This document shows positions 35,522 to 43,915 of a stretch of DNA of 64,000 nucleotides, one piece after another. A program made the translations under genes and the position numbers. Under the pieces are notes generated by a model. That model was given only the letters and a program-made list of their open reading frames with translations, made no database searches and was not told the DNA's origin. Source of the stretch: Rhizobiales bacterium 65-79 (GTDB lineage: Bacteria > Pseudomonadota > Alphaproteobacteria > Rhizobiales > Rhizobiaceae); NCBI GenBank assembly GCA_001896885.1, contig MKRJ01000011.1:104265-168264 (forward strand). Direction: 5' to 3'. The stretch's first letter is position 1, and each line of letters starts with the position of its first letter.

Positions 35522-35764
35522 ATGAACAGGAACACGTCCATTTCGCTCGGCGAACATTTCACTGAGTTCGTCGATGCGCAGGTGCAGAAGGGCAAGTACG
35601 CGACGGCCAGCGAGGTCGTACGCGCCGGACTGCGTCTGCTTGAAGAACATGAGGACTATATCGCTGCCGTCAGGGCCGCTCTGATCGAAGGCGAGGAGAG
35701 TGGCGAGCCCGAGCCCTTCGACGTCCACGAATTTATTGCGCAGATGCATAGCGAACACGAATGA
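35522..35764 (+). CDS. ParD-like antitoxin
   Basis: An 80-residue CopG/ParD-family antitoxin. The N-terminal ribbon-helix-helix is NTSISLGEHFTEFVDAQVQKG (about 3-23) followed by YATASEVVRAGLRLLEE; the acidic C-terminal tail (EGEESGEPEPFDVHEFIAQMH) would wrap the toxin. The ATG at 35522 is chosen because similarity begins there and the palindromic operator lies just before it; the open frame runs further up without similarity. The stop overlaps the toxin start by four bases. Confidence 0.9.
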   Translation: MNRNTSISLGEHFTEFVDAQVQKGKYATASEVVRAGLRLLEEHEDYIAAVRAALIEGEESGEPEPFDVHEFIAQMHSEHE

Positions 35765-36066
35765 GCTATCGGCTCTCGCCTGCCGCTCGTGCTGATTTAC
35801 GCTCGATCTGGTTCTATACGCTTGATATTTGGGGACGCGCCCAGGCGGACCGGTATATCCTCTCCATCGAAAAGGTATTCACCAATCTCTCGTCGGGCCA
35901 GGAGCGCGGTCGCCCGGCGGATCACTTTCGTAAAGGCTATCGAATGGCTTCCATCGGGTCTCACTACATATTCTACAGAACGTCTGACGTCGCCGGAGTG
36001 GAAATTATGCGTATACTCCACCAAAGGATGAATATCCGGTCACGGCTCTTTGAAAGCCGCAGGTAG
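35761..36066 (+). CDS. ParE/RelE-family toxin
   Basis: A 101-residue toxin of the ParE group: YRLSPAARADLRSIWFYTLDIWG at the N-terminus, GRPADHFRKGYRMASIGSHYIFYR in the core and a VEIMRILHQRMN strand near the end. ParE toxins poison DNA gyrase. The gene is translationally coupled to ParD (ATGA). The phosphodiesterase start codon follows only 4 bases after this stop. Confidence 0.9.
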   Translation: MSYRLSPAARADLRSIWFYTLDIWGRAQADRYILSIEKVFTNLSSGQERGRPADHFRKGYRMASIGSHYIFYRTSDVAGVEIMRILHQRMNIRSRLFESRR

Positions 36067-36070
36067 CTCG

Positions 36071-36907
36071 ATGCCCCTCCAGTCAAAGCTCCTCCTCGTC
36101 ATCCTCGACGGCGTGCCGTGGCGCAACTGGCGGCGGCTGTTCGGCAATCTCGAAGGCTGGGTGCAGTCCGGCGAGGCGAGCGTGTGGAAGATGCGCTCGG
36201 TGCTGCCCTCGACTTCCGCCTGCTGCTACGCCTCGATCCATACCGGCGTGCCGCCGCAGGTTCATGGCATCCTGTCCAACGAAGTGCGCTTCAGGGTCGA
36301 GCAGCCCGACCTCTTCTCGGAAATCACCGCAGCCGGCGGCAAGACGGGCGCGGTGACGCATTCCTACTGGTCGGAGTTCTTCAACCGCTACCCGTTCGAT
36401 TTCGTCCGCGACATGGAATATGACGAGCCGGGCGGGCCGATCACGCATGGCCGCTTTCATACCATGACCGGTTACAACGCCCGCAACCAGATGACGCCGA
36501 GCGATGTCGACCTGTTCGCGACGCTTACCATGCTGGGGGAACGCTTCGGCATCGACTACGGCATCCTGCATACCTGCACGCTCGATTCCATGGGCCATCG
36601 CTTCGGCCATGACTGCATCGAGATGGACCATGCCTGCTACGCCATGGACGGCATGCTGGCGGCCTTCCTGCCGCGCTGGCGGCAGGCCGGCTACGAGGTC
36701 ATCGTCACCGCCGACCACGGCCAGACCGACCGCGGCCATCACGGCGGCCACGAGGATTTGCAGCAGGATTTCGCGCTTTACTATTTCGGGCCGGGCAGGG
36801 GGCCGAAGGAAGACGTGCTGCTCGACCAGTTGCAGCTTGCGCCGACGATCCTGAAGCGGCTCGGGGTCAAGGCGCCGGCGACAATGAAGGCGAAGCCTTT
36901 CCTCTGA
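36071..36907 (+). CDS. Alkaline-phosphatase-superfamily phosphodiesterase
   Basis: A 278-residue type I phosphodiesterase/nucleotide pyrophosphatase-like protein. LLLVILDGVPW carries the first metal Asp, SVLPSTSACCYASIHTG the nucleophilic Ser/Thr region, LDSMGHRFGHD and VTADHGQTDRGHHGGH the remaining metal-binding Asp and His. No signal peptide is seen, so it is probably cytoplasmic. It lies at the end of the ABC transporter array, separated by the ParDE pair, so it may process the imported ligand, perhaps a phosphodiester or nucleotide (inference). GTAGCTCG gives no good ribosome site; translation may be coupled to parE. Confidence 0.82.
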   Translation: MPLQSKLLLVILDGVPWRNWRRLFGNLEGWVQSGEASVWKMRSVLPSTSACCYASIHTGVPPQVHGILSNEVRFRVEQPDLFSEITAAGGKTGAVTHSYWSEFFNRYPFDFVRDMEYDEPGGPITHGRFHTMTGYNARNQMTPSDVDLFATLTMLGERFGIDYGILHTCTLDSMGHRFGHDCIEMDHACYAMDGMLAAFLPRWRQAGYEVIVTADHGQTDRGHHGGHEDLQQDFALYYFGPGRGPKEDVLLDQLQLAPTILKRLGVKAPATMKAKPFL

Positions 36908-36950
36908 AAATCGTGCAGCCGGTGGTGAGAACAAATCCACCCGCCCCCTG

Positions 36951-37043
36951 CCTATCGGCCGGACCCTCCTCGTCGAGGGAGGGAGGGCGCCAGATTCTCC
37001 GCCCTCGTCCCTCTCGATGGAGTATGGCCCGAAGGGCCGCAGG
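36951..37043. repeat. RIME-like palindromic repeat, family A
   Basis: Inverted arms at about 36972-36990 (GTCGAGGGAGGGAGGGCG) and 37000-37020 with a short A/T-rich loop, plus a GGCCCGAAGGGCC hairpin. It has the same layout as 211-300. It lies between the convergent phosphodiesterase and LysR genes. Confidence 0.75.
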
Positions 37044-37077
37044 GGTCAGTTATCCGTGAATTGCATGCATGGGTGTC

Positions 37078-37998
37078 TCACTTGCCGCTCAGCGTCTCGC
37101 GGATCATGCGCTGGCAACGCTCGGCCATGAAGTCGAGCAGGAGCCGGACCTTGGGATCCTGGAACTTGCGGTGGGGGAAGACGGCGGCGAGCTGGATCGG
37201 AACCGGCGGCGTGTCGGACAGGATCACCTTCAGCCGGCCGTCGCGGATATAGGGCTCGACCTCGAAGCGGGGCTTGTTGACGATGCCGTGGCCGGCGATC
37301 GCCCAGCCGGTCAGGACGTCGCCGTCGTCGGAATCATAGGGCCCCTTGACCTCGAACTTCTTCGGTCCCTCCGGCATGGAAAGGAACCACTGAAACTCGC
37401 GCGCGCCGGGATAGCGCAGGATCAGGCAATCGTGCCGGTCGCCGACGAGGTCCTGCGGTACCTTCGGCTCGCCGCGCCGCTCGAGATAGGCGGGCGAGGC
37501 CACCAGCACGCGGGCGCATTCCATGATGCCGCGCATGCGCAGGCTAGAATCCTCCAGGATGCCTAGATGGAAGGCGACGTCGATGCCTTCCCTCATCATG
37601 TCGACATCGTGGTCAGACAGTCGCAGCCGAACTTCGATGTCGGGATATCTATCGTGAAATTCCGGGATACCCGAGGCGATCAGCCGGCGGCCCAGGCCGA
37701 GCGGCGCGGTGACGCGGATCGTGCCGCGCGGCTGGCCGGAAAGCGCGCTCACCGCCGCCTCCGCTTCGGCGACGGCCTGCAGCACGGCGACGGCGTGCTC
37801 GTAGAAGACGCGGCCGTGCTCCGTCGGCATCAGTTGCCGCGTCGTGCGGTTGAAAAGCCTGGCGCCGAGATGCTTCTCCAGTTCCTTGATGCGGTTCGAC
37901 GCCACCGCGGGCGAAATGCGCATATCGCGGCCCGCGGCCGACAGATTGCCCAGTTCCACCACGCGCACGAAAACGGCGATATTGTCGAGATAAGCCAC
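37078..37998 (-). CDS. LysR-family regulator, divergent from puuD
   Basis: A 306-residue LysR protein. HTH: residues about 3-60 (NIAVFVRVVELGNLSAAGRDM, then ISPAVASNRIKELEKHLGA). The effector domain spans about 90-295 (GTIRVTAPLGLGRRLI). Sequence is of the AaeR/DsdC-like group with the RLFNRTTRQLMPTEHG arm. It is divergent from the urate hydroxylase gene across a 125-base gap, so it may regulate puuD-guaD; the effector cannot be read from the sequence. Confidence 0.9.
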   Translation of the reverse strand: MAYLDNIAVFVRVVELGNLSAAGRDMRISPAVASNRIKELEKHLGARLFNRTTRQLMPTEHGRVFYEHAVAVLQAVAEAEAAVSALSGQPRGTIRVTAPLGLGRRLIASGIPEFHDRYPDIEVRLRLSDHDVDMMREGIDVAFHLGILEDSSLRMRGIMECARVLVASPAYLERRGEPKVPQDLVGDRHDCLILRYPGAREFQWFLSMPEGPKKFEVKGPYDSDDGDVLTGWAIAGHGIVNKPRFEVEPYIRDGRLKVILSDTPPVPIQLAAVFPHRKFQDPKVRLLLDFMAERCQRMIRETLSGK

Positions 37999-38123
37999 TG
38001 TTTTTTGTCCCCCTCGCGGGACAGGGTAGTATTTTCCAGATTTTTTTGAAAGTCATCGGCTGCCGCTGCTCTTCCCGTTTGCGCCGCAAACCGCAATGAT
38101 CACGGCAACAGGGGAATATCACG

Positions 38124-39353
38124 ATGAACGATTATGCGGTTCTGTGGGAGTGGCTCGCCTTCGGCGTGCGCTGGCTGCATGTGATCACGGGCATCGCCTG
38201 GATCGGCTCCTCCTTCTATTTCATCGCGCTCGACCTCGGGCTCAAGCAGCGGCCGGGCCTGCCGAAGGGCGCCTATGGCGAAGAGTGGCAGGTGCATGGC
38301 GGCGGCTTCTACCACATCCAGAAATACCTGGTGGCGCCGGAGATGATGCCGGAGCACCTCACCTGGTTCAAATGGGAAGCCTATTCGACATGGCTGACCG
38401 GCTTTGCGATGCTCTGCATCGTCTATTATGCCGGCGCGCACCTCTTCCTGATCGATCCGAATGTGCTCGACGTTTCGGCGCCGGTCGCAATCTTGATCTC
38501 AGTCGCCTCGATCGCGCTGGGCTGGATCGTCTACGATCTCATCTGCAAATCGCCGCTCGGGCACAACGACACCGCGCTGATGGTCGTGCTCTTCGTCGTG
38601 CTAATCTTCATGGCGTGGGGCTATACGCACCTCTTCACCGGGCGCGCCGCGCTGCTCCACCTCGGCGCCTTCACCGCGACCATCATGTCGGCCAATGTCT
38701 TCTTCGTCATCATCCCGAACCAGAAGATAGTCGTCGCCGACCTGATCGCCGGCCGCAAGCCCGACCCGAAATACGGCCGCATCGCCAAGACTCGGTCGCT
38801 GCACAACAACTATCTGACGCTGCCGGTGATCTTCCTGATGCTGTCGAACCATTATCCGCTGGCGTTCGGCACGCGCTTCAACTGGATCATCGCGCTCCTG
38901 GTTTTCCTGATCGGCGTGCTCATCCGGCACTATTTCAACACGATGCATGCCCACAAGGGCCGGCCGAACTGGACCTGGCTGTTCGCAGGCATCCTCTTCA
39001 TCCTCATCATGTGGCTGTCGACGGCGCCCAGCGTGCTCGGCGGCAATGGCGACAAGGTCTCGGCCGCGGCCCAACCCTACCTGGCGTCGGCCCAGTTTCC
39101 GCACGTGCGCGACACCGTCATGGGCCGCTGCTCCATGTGCCACTCCAAGGAGCCTTCCTATGAAGGCATCTACGAGGCGCCGAAGGGTGTGATGCTGGAC
39201 ACCGACGCCCGGATCGCCGAACATGCACGCGAGATCTACCTGCAGGCAGGCCGCAGCCACGCCATGCCGCCCGGCGGGAACGTGACGCAGATCACGCCCC
39301 AGGAGCGGCAGAGCATCGTCGCCTGGTTCGAGCAGGTGAGCGCCGCGAACTGA
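38124..39353 (+). CDS. puuD: Urate hydroxylase PuuD, membrane-bound, with cytochrome c domain
   Basis: A 409-residue protein: about eight membrane helices (from WLHVITGIAWIGSSFYFIAL to WTWLFAGILFILIMWL, residues about 15-305) and a C-terminal periplasmic cytochrome c domain with RCSMCHSKEP, the CxxCH haem motif, at about residue 335-340. PuuD oxidises urate to 5-hydroxyisourate and passes electrons to the respiratory chain, replacing the cofactor-free uricase; this is the link between XdhABC and UraH. (This PuuD is unrelated to the glutamine-amidotransferase PuuD of putrescine breakdown.) Followed directly by guaD. Confidence 0.95.
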   Translation: MNDYAVLWEWLAFGVRWLHVITGIAWIGSSFYFIALDLGLKQRPGLPKGAYGEEWQVHGGGFYHIQKYLVAPEMMPEHLTWFKWEAYSTWLTGFAMLCIVYYAGAHLFLIDPNVLDVSAPVAILISVASIALGWIVYDLICKSPLGHNDTALMVVLFVVLIFMAWGYTHLFTGRAALLHLGAFTATIMSANVFFVIIPNQKIVVADLIAGRKPDPKYGRIAKTRSLHNNYLTLPVIFLMLSNHYPLAFGTRFNWIIALLVFLIGVLIRHYFNTMHAHKGRPNWTWLFAGILFILIMWLSTAPSVLGGNGDKVSAAAQPYLASAQFPHVRDTVMGRCSMCHSKEPSYEGIYEAPKGVMLDTDARIAEHAREIYLQAGRSHAMPPGGNVTQITPQERQSIVAWFEQVSAAN

Positions 39354-39354
39354 G

Positions 39355-40674
39355 ATGGCCAACGAGACCGTTATCCGCGGGCGTCTGCTCGCCTTCCTGC
39401 GCGAGCCGAAGAGCGTCGACGACGTTGCCGCCTGCCTCTACGAGGAGGACGGCGCGCTTCTGGTCCGCGATGGCAAGATCGCGGCGCGGGGCGATCATGC
39501 CTCGGTGAGCAGGAAGGCGGGGGCGGGTGCGGCCGTCATCGATCATCGCCCCCATCTCCTCCTACCCGGCTTCATCGACGCGCATATCCATTATCCGCAG
39601 ATGCAGGTGATCGCCTCCTACGGAGCCGAACTGCTCGAATGGCTGAACGAATACACCTTTCCCGAGGAGACGCGTTTTCGCGACGCCCAGCATGGCAGGC
39701 GCATTTCGCGGCTCTTCCTCGATGAGTTGATCCGCCACGGCACGACGACGGCGGCGGTCTATTGCTCGGTGCACAAATCCTCCGCCGAAGCCTTCTTTGC
39801 GGAATCGCATGACCGCGACATGCTCATGATCGCCGGCAAGGCGATGATGGACCGCAACGCGCCGGACGGCGTCACCGACACGCCGCAATCGAGCTATGAC
39901 GACACCAAGGCGCTGATAGCGCAATGGCACGGCAAGGGGCGGCAGAACTATGCGATCACCCCGCGCTTCGCCATCACGTCCTCGCCCGAGCAGATGGAGA
40001 TGGCCGGGGCGCTGGTGGAGGAGTTCCCCGACTGCCACATGCAGACGCATCTTTCGGAGAACCACGACGAGATCCTCCTGACGCAGGAGCTCTATCCCTG
40101 GTCGAAGGATTATACCGACGTCTATGATCACTATGGGCTGCTCGGGAAGAAGAGCCTGTTCGGTCACTGTATCCATCTTTCCGAGCGCGAGGCGGACGCC
40201 CTGTCCGAATCCGGTTCCGTCGCGGTGTTCTGCCCGACCTCCAACCTGTTCCTCGGTTCCGGTCTCTTCGACTACCAGCGCTACCGCAAGCGGGAAAAGC
40301 CGCTCAGGATCGCGTCCGCCACCGATGTCGGCGGCGGCACGAATTATTCGATGCTGAGGACGATGGACGAGGGCTACAAGGTGATCGCCTTGAACGGCGA
40401 GAAGCTGAACCCGCTCGCCTCGTTCTGGCAGATCACGCGCGGCAATGCCGAGGCGCTGTCGATCGGCGATCGCGTCGGTTCGCTGGAGGTCGGCAGCGAC
40501 GCCGATATCGTGGTGCTCGATTCGCGCGCCACGCCGGCGATGCGGCTCAGGATGGAACGGACGGAGACCCTGGCCGAGGAGCTTTTCCTGCTGCAGACGC
40601 TCGGCGACGACCGTGCAGCGGTCGAGGTCTATGTCGCGGGAAGGGCGGCGAAGAGCGCGCTGGGCAAGGAATGA
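39355..40674 (+). CDS. guaD: Guanine deaminase
   Basis: A 439-residue amidohydrolase (guanine to xanthine). Metal and active-site motifs: GFIDAHIHYPQM (His-x-His, about residue 78), QTHLSENHDE (about 226), GHCIHLSERE (about 262) and SATDVGGGTNYSML (Asp about 322). C-terminal strand segment VGSLEVGSDADIVVLD is the usual return of the beta-sandwich. The ATG follows the puuD TGA with a one-base gap. It feeds xanthine dehydrogenase. Confidence 0.96.
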   Translation: MANETVIRGRLLAFLREPKSVDDVAACLYEEDGALLVRDGKIAARGDHASVSRKAGAGAAVIDHRPHLLLPGFIDAHIHYPQMQVIASYGAELLEWLNEYTFPEETRFRDAQHGRRISRLFLDELIRHGTTTAAVYCSVHKSSAEAFFAESHDRDMLMIAGKAMMDRNAPDGVTDTPQSSYDDTKALIAQWHGKGRQNYAITPRFAITSSPEQMEMAGALVEEFPDCHMQTHLSENHDEILLTQELYPWSKDYTDVYDHYGLLGKKSLFGHCIHLSEREADALSESGSVAVFCPTSNLFLGSGLFDYQRYRKREKPLRIASATDVGGGTNYSMLRTMDEGYKVIALNGEKLNPLASFWQITRGNAEALSIGDRVGSLEVGSDADIVVLDSRATPAMRLRMERTETLAEELFLLQTLGDDRAAVEVYVAGRAAKSALGKE

Positions 40675-40710
40675 GGGAGGAATAATCCTGAAGGCCTTGA
40701 GCCCCTTCGC

Positions 40711-40870
40711 ACATCCCTCTGTCCTGCCGGACATCTCCCCCTCAAGGGGGGAGATCACGCCGGCCGCTTTGGTCGACGCCATTCCTGTAATGTCGATTTC
40801 AGCGCGGGGTGCGATGCCATCGCCAATCTCCCTCCTTGAGGGAGAGATGTCCGGCAGGACAGAGGGGGGT
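40711..40870. repeat. Large palindromic intergenic repeat, family D
   Basis: Arms 40711-40755 and 40825-40870 are inverted copies of about 45 bases (CCTCTGTCCTGCCGGACATC and its complement, each continuing into a CTCCCCCTCAAGGGGGGAG hairpin), separated by 69 unique bases. It fills most of the guaD-ttuD gap. The C-terminal segment of the CoA ligase gene at 15386-15445 has a related arm. Confidence 0.85.
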
Positions 40871-40920
40871 AGCGCAGGGCACCTGCGCGGGCCTTTCACG
40901 ACCATTCCGCCGCTCGCCGC

Positions 40921-42183
40921 ATGACCCTCGACCCCAAACCCTTCCTGACGTCCCTTTTCGCCGCCGCCGTCGCCGCGGCCGATCCGGAGCGGACAATCCG
41001 CGCGCATCTGCCGGCGAAGCCCAGGGGCCGCACGATCGTCATCGGCGCCGGCAAGGGTTCCGCGCAGATGGCGCGGGCACTTGAGAAGGCATGGGACGGA
41101 CCGCTCGAAGGCGTCGTGGTCACGCGCTACGGCTATGCCGCGCCCTGCGAGCGCGTCGAAGTGCTGGAGGCCGCCCACCCGGTGCCGGACGAAGCGGGGC
41201 TGAAGGCCGCGCGGCGGCTCCAGGATAGAGTCTCGGGCCTCGGCGAAGACGATCTCGTCATCGCGCTGATTTCCGGCGGCGGCTCGGCGTTGCTGCCGGC
41301 GCCCGCCGGTGCATTGACGCTTGCCGACGAGATCGCCGTCAACAAGGCCCTGCTCGCCTCCGGCGCACCGATCTCGGCGATGAACACGCTGCGCAAGCAT
41401 ATCTCCGCGATCAAGGGCGGCCGGCTCGCCGCGGCGGGGTGGCCGGCGAAGGTGGTCTCGCTCGTCGTCTCGGACATCCCGGGCGACAATCCGGCCTTCG
41501 TTGCCTCCGGCCCGACCGTCCCCGATAACGCCTCGCGGCGGGACGCGCTGGCGATCGCCGAAGCCTACCGTCTCGATTTGCCGGCGCCGGTCATGGCGCA
41601 TCTCCGTTCATCCGAGGCCGATGCGCCGAAGCCGGACGATCCGCGCTTCGCCCGCAACGAGGTGCATGTCATCGCCTCGGCCGCCGTGTCGCTCGAAGCA
41701 GCGGCCGGCGAAGCGAAGCGTCGGGGCATCGAAGCCGTGATCCTTTCCGACGCCATCGAGGGCGAGGCGCGCGAGGTCGGCGGCGTGCACGCGGCGGTCG
41801 CACGCGAAGTGGCGCTGCGCGACCGGCCGTTCCGCAAGCCGGTCGTGATACTCTCCGGCGGCGAGACGACGGTGACGATCCGTGGCAAGGGCAAGGGTGG
41901 CCGCAACAGCGAATTCCTGCTCGCCTTCGCGCTTGGCATCGACGGCGTTCAGAATATCCACGCATTGGCCGCCGACACGGACGGCATAGACGGTTCGGAG
42001 GACAATGCCGGCGCGTTCTGCGACGGGACGACCGTGGCGCGCCTGAGAGAGGGCGGGCACGATGCCCGCGCGTATCTCGCGAACAACGACGCTTGGTCGG
42101 CCTTCCACGCGATCGGCGACCTCTTCGTGCCGGGGCCGACGGGGACCAACGTCAACGACTTCCGGGCGATCTTGGTGCGGTGA
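40921..42183 (+). CDS. ttuD: Glycerate 2-kinase (TtuD/MOFRL family)
   Basis: A 420-residue protein with the DUF4147 N-terminal domain ([20 protein letters not shown]-type segment at about 33-52; [12 protein letters not shown] at about 117) and C-terminal MOFRL domain ([20 protein letters not shown] at about 308, and [13 protein letters not shown] at about 355). It phosphorylates D-glycerate to 2-phosphoglycerate; older names call it hydroxypyruvate reductase. It lies downstream of guaD and plausibly uses glycerate derived from glyoxylate made by purine breakdown. Confidence 0.88.
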   Translation: MTLDPKPFLTSLFAAAVAAADPERTIRAHLPAKPRGRTIVIGAGKGSAQMARALEKAWDGPLEGVVVTRYGYAAPCERVEVLEAAHPVPDEAGLKAARRLQDRVSGLGEDDLVIALISGGGSALLPAPAGALTLADEIAVNKALLASGAPISAMNTLRKHISAIKGGRLAAAGWPAKVVSLVVSDIPGDNPAFVASGPTVPDNASRRDALAIAEAYRLDLPAPVMAHLRSSEADAPKPDDPRFARNEVHVIASAAVSLEAAAGEAKRRGIEAVILSDAIEGEAREVGGVHAAVAREVALRDRPFRKPVVILSGGETTVTIRGKGKGGRNSEFLLAFALGIDGVQNIHALAADTDGIDGSEDNAGAFCDGTTVARLREGGHDARAYLANNDAWSAFHAIGDLFVPGPTGTNVNDFRAILVR

Positions 42184-42193
42184 CTGGTGTTTC

Positions 42194-42422
42194 CGTGCGT
42201 GGTTCGAGGCTCGCTGCGCTCGCACCTCACCATGAGGGAGGTCAGGGCCGGCCACTCCTCCTGAGAACGAGACAAGCAGACGCTAATAGCCATTTCGCGG
42301 CAAAGGCTGCCCATCCTCCCGAGAGGTGCAGGAAAGTAGCCTGTTGTTGAGGGTGCGAGACAAGCACAAGCCTCCCTCATCCTGAGGTGCGAGCGGGGCG
42401 AGCCTCGAAGGACGCACCCGCG
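42194..42422. repeat. Inverted pair of palindromic repeat arms, family E
   Basis: Arms 42194-42241 and 42371-42422 are inverted copies (TTCGAGGCTCGC...CTCGCACCTCA..ATGAGGGAGG type) about 130 bases apart. They flank a stretch with no coding similarity between the convergent ttuD and udgX genes and may form a large hairpin that ends transcription from both sides. Confidence 0.8.
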
Positions 42423-42433
42423 CGTATCGTCCC

Positions 42434-43912
42434 TTACATCCCCGCCAGCTTCTTCACCTTCTTCATGTCGTCGAGGAACCTCCCCCGCTCCGCCTGCCTG
42501 GCGGCCTCGTCGGGAATGCGCAGCAGGTAGGAGGGATGGACGGTGATGAAGACCCTTAACCCGTCCTCGCGCTCGACGGTGGTGCCGCGCAGCTTGGTCA
42601 CCGGCACGGCCTTGCCGAGCAGCGACTGCGCGGCCGTCGCGCCGAGCGCCACGGCGAGTTCGGGCCGGATCAGCTTCAGCTCGTTGCCGAGCCACCAGCG
42701 GCAGGCCTGGATCTCGCCGGCATTCGGCTTGGAATGGATACGTTTCCTGCCGCGCGGCTCGAACTTGAAATGCTTCACGGCATTGGTGACGTAGGTTTTC
42801 CTGCGGTCGAAATCGGCATCATCCAGGACCGCGTCGAACATTTTCCCCGCCGGCCCGACGAAGGGCTTGCCGGCCAGGTCTTCCTGGTCGCCCGGCTGTT
42901 CGCCGACGAAGACGACGGTCGCGTTTTCAGGGCCTTCGCCGAAAACCGCCTGGGTGGCGTCGCGCCAGAGCGGGCAGCGACGGCACTGGTCCACCTGCCG
43001 GCGCAGTTCGGCCAGCGTACCGGCTTCCTGCGACTGTTCCGCTTCGGCCTCCCCGGACCAATGCCGAGCGCGAACCGCCGCATGGTGTGGAGCTGATTTG
43101 GTGGGAGCTTTTGCGATCATTTCCTCTGCCGCCTTGTCGGCATTCCGGATCATCTCTGGAATGAGCGACGCTTCAGGAAGGTTCCGCCAGTATTTCTTCG
43201 GCATCTCGGCCTGCATCGCCTTTACCTTCAAGCGAGCGGGGTTGAAGATGCTACGGAAATAGGTGCGCCAAAGCTCGACGGTGGCGTCCTCAGCCGGCGC
43301 GTCAGAACGGCGGGCGCCGGGGCCGAGCGCCAGCCGCTCGCCGTCCCAGTCCGCCGAAGCGTGCGGCGTCAGGATCGTCCAGCGCATGCCGGTGAAACGG
43401 CGAACGAAGAAGGGAGCGTTGCGTTCGACGATGAAATGCTGCGGCTCGAACCAGGCAATGAAGCGCTCGCCGTCGCCATCCCCCATACGCGTGAAACGTA
43501 CGAAAGCACGCATCTTGTGGATGTCGCGGCGCACCGCCCTTTCCATCTGCTCGAAACGCCGGACATCCGCGTCGGCGTGGATCTTCAGCAGATGCGGCTC
43601 GCGGCCGAGCCGGCAAAGCAGGCGGTAGAGAAAGCCGAAACGGTCGGGGTCGGAATGGCAGATGACGACAGCCGCCCGCTCGACGAACTCGCGTGAGACC
43701 TTGAGCTCTTTTCCTTTGGGCGGTTCGCGCAGGCTTTCGCCGGCGGCGAAGAGATCGTCGGTCTCGTTTCCTGAAATCGTCCAGAGGATTTCCCCGGGTG
43801 CGACGTCGTTCAGGGCGAGACGGCGCGCCGCATCGCGCCAGCCCTGGAAATCGGCCTCGCTGGAAAGGCGGACGATGCGGAGCGCGGATTTTCGCAAAAC
43901 GGCGGCGATCAT
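42434..43912 (-). CDS. udgX: UdgX-family uracil-DNA glycosylase fused to DUF4130 domain
   Basis: A 492-residue protein. Residues about 1-260 are the DUF4130 'putative DNA metabolism' domain (FLYRLLCRLGREPHLLKIHAD; FERAVRRDIHKMRAFVRF-type core). Residues about 285-492 are the family 4-like glycosylase UdgX: CRRCPLW for part of the 4Fe-4S site, VGEQPGDQEDLAGKPFVGPAG for the uracil pocket, and GRKRIHSKP, the UdgX loop whose His bonds covalently to the abasic site. TVHPSYLLRIPDE closes the domain. It is cotranscribed with the radical-SAM gene (3-base gap), under the SOS box at 45154. Confidence 0.93.
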   Translation of the reverse strand: MIAAVLRKSALRIVRLSSEADFQGWRDAARRLALNDVAPGEILWTISGNETDDLFAAGESLREPPKGKELKVSREFVERAAVVICHSDPDRFGFLYRLLCRLGREPHLLKIHADADVRRFEQMERAVRRDIHKMRAFVRFTRMGDGDGERFIAWFEPQHFIVERNAPFFVRRFTGMRWTILTPHASADWDGERLALGPGARRSDAPAEDATVELWRTYFRSIFNPARLKVKAMQAEMPKKYWRNLPEASLIPEMIRNADKAAEEMIAKAPTKSAPHHAAVRARHWSGEAEAEQSQEAGTLAELRRQVDQCRRCPLWRDATQAVFGEGPENATVVFVGEQPGDQEDLAGKPFVGPAGKMFDAVLDDADFDRRKTYVTNAVKHFKFEPRGRKRIHSKPNAGEIQACRWWLGNELKLIRPELAVALGATAAQSLLGKAVPVTKLRGTTVEREDGLRVFITVHPSYLLRIPDEAARQAERGRFLDDMKKVKKLAGM

Positions 43913-43915
43913 GGC

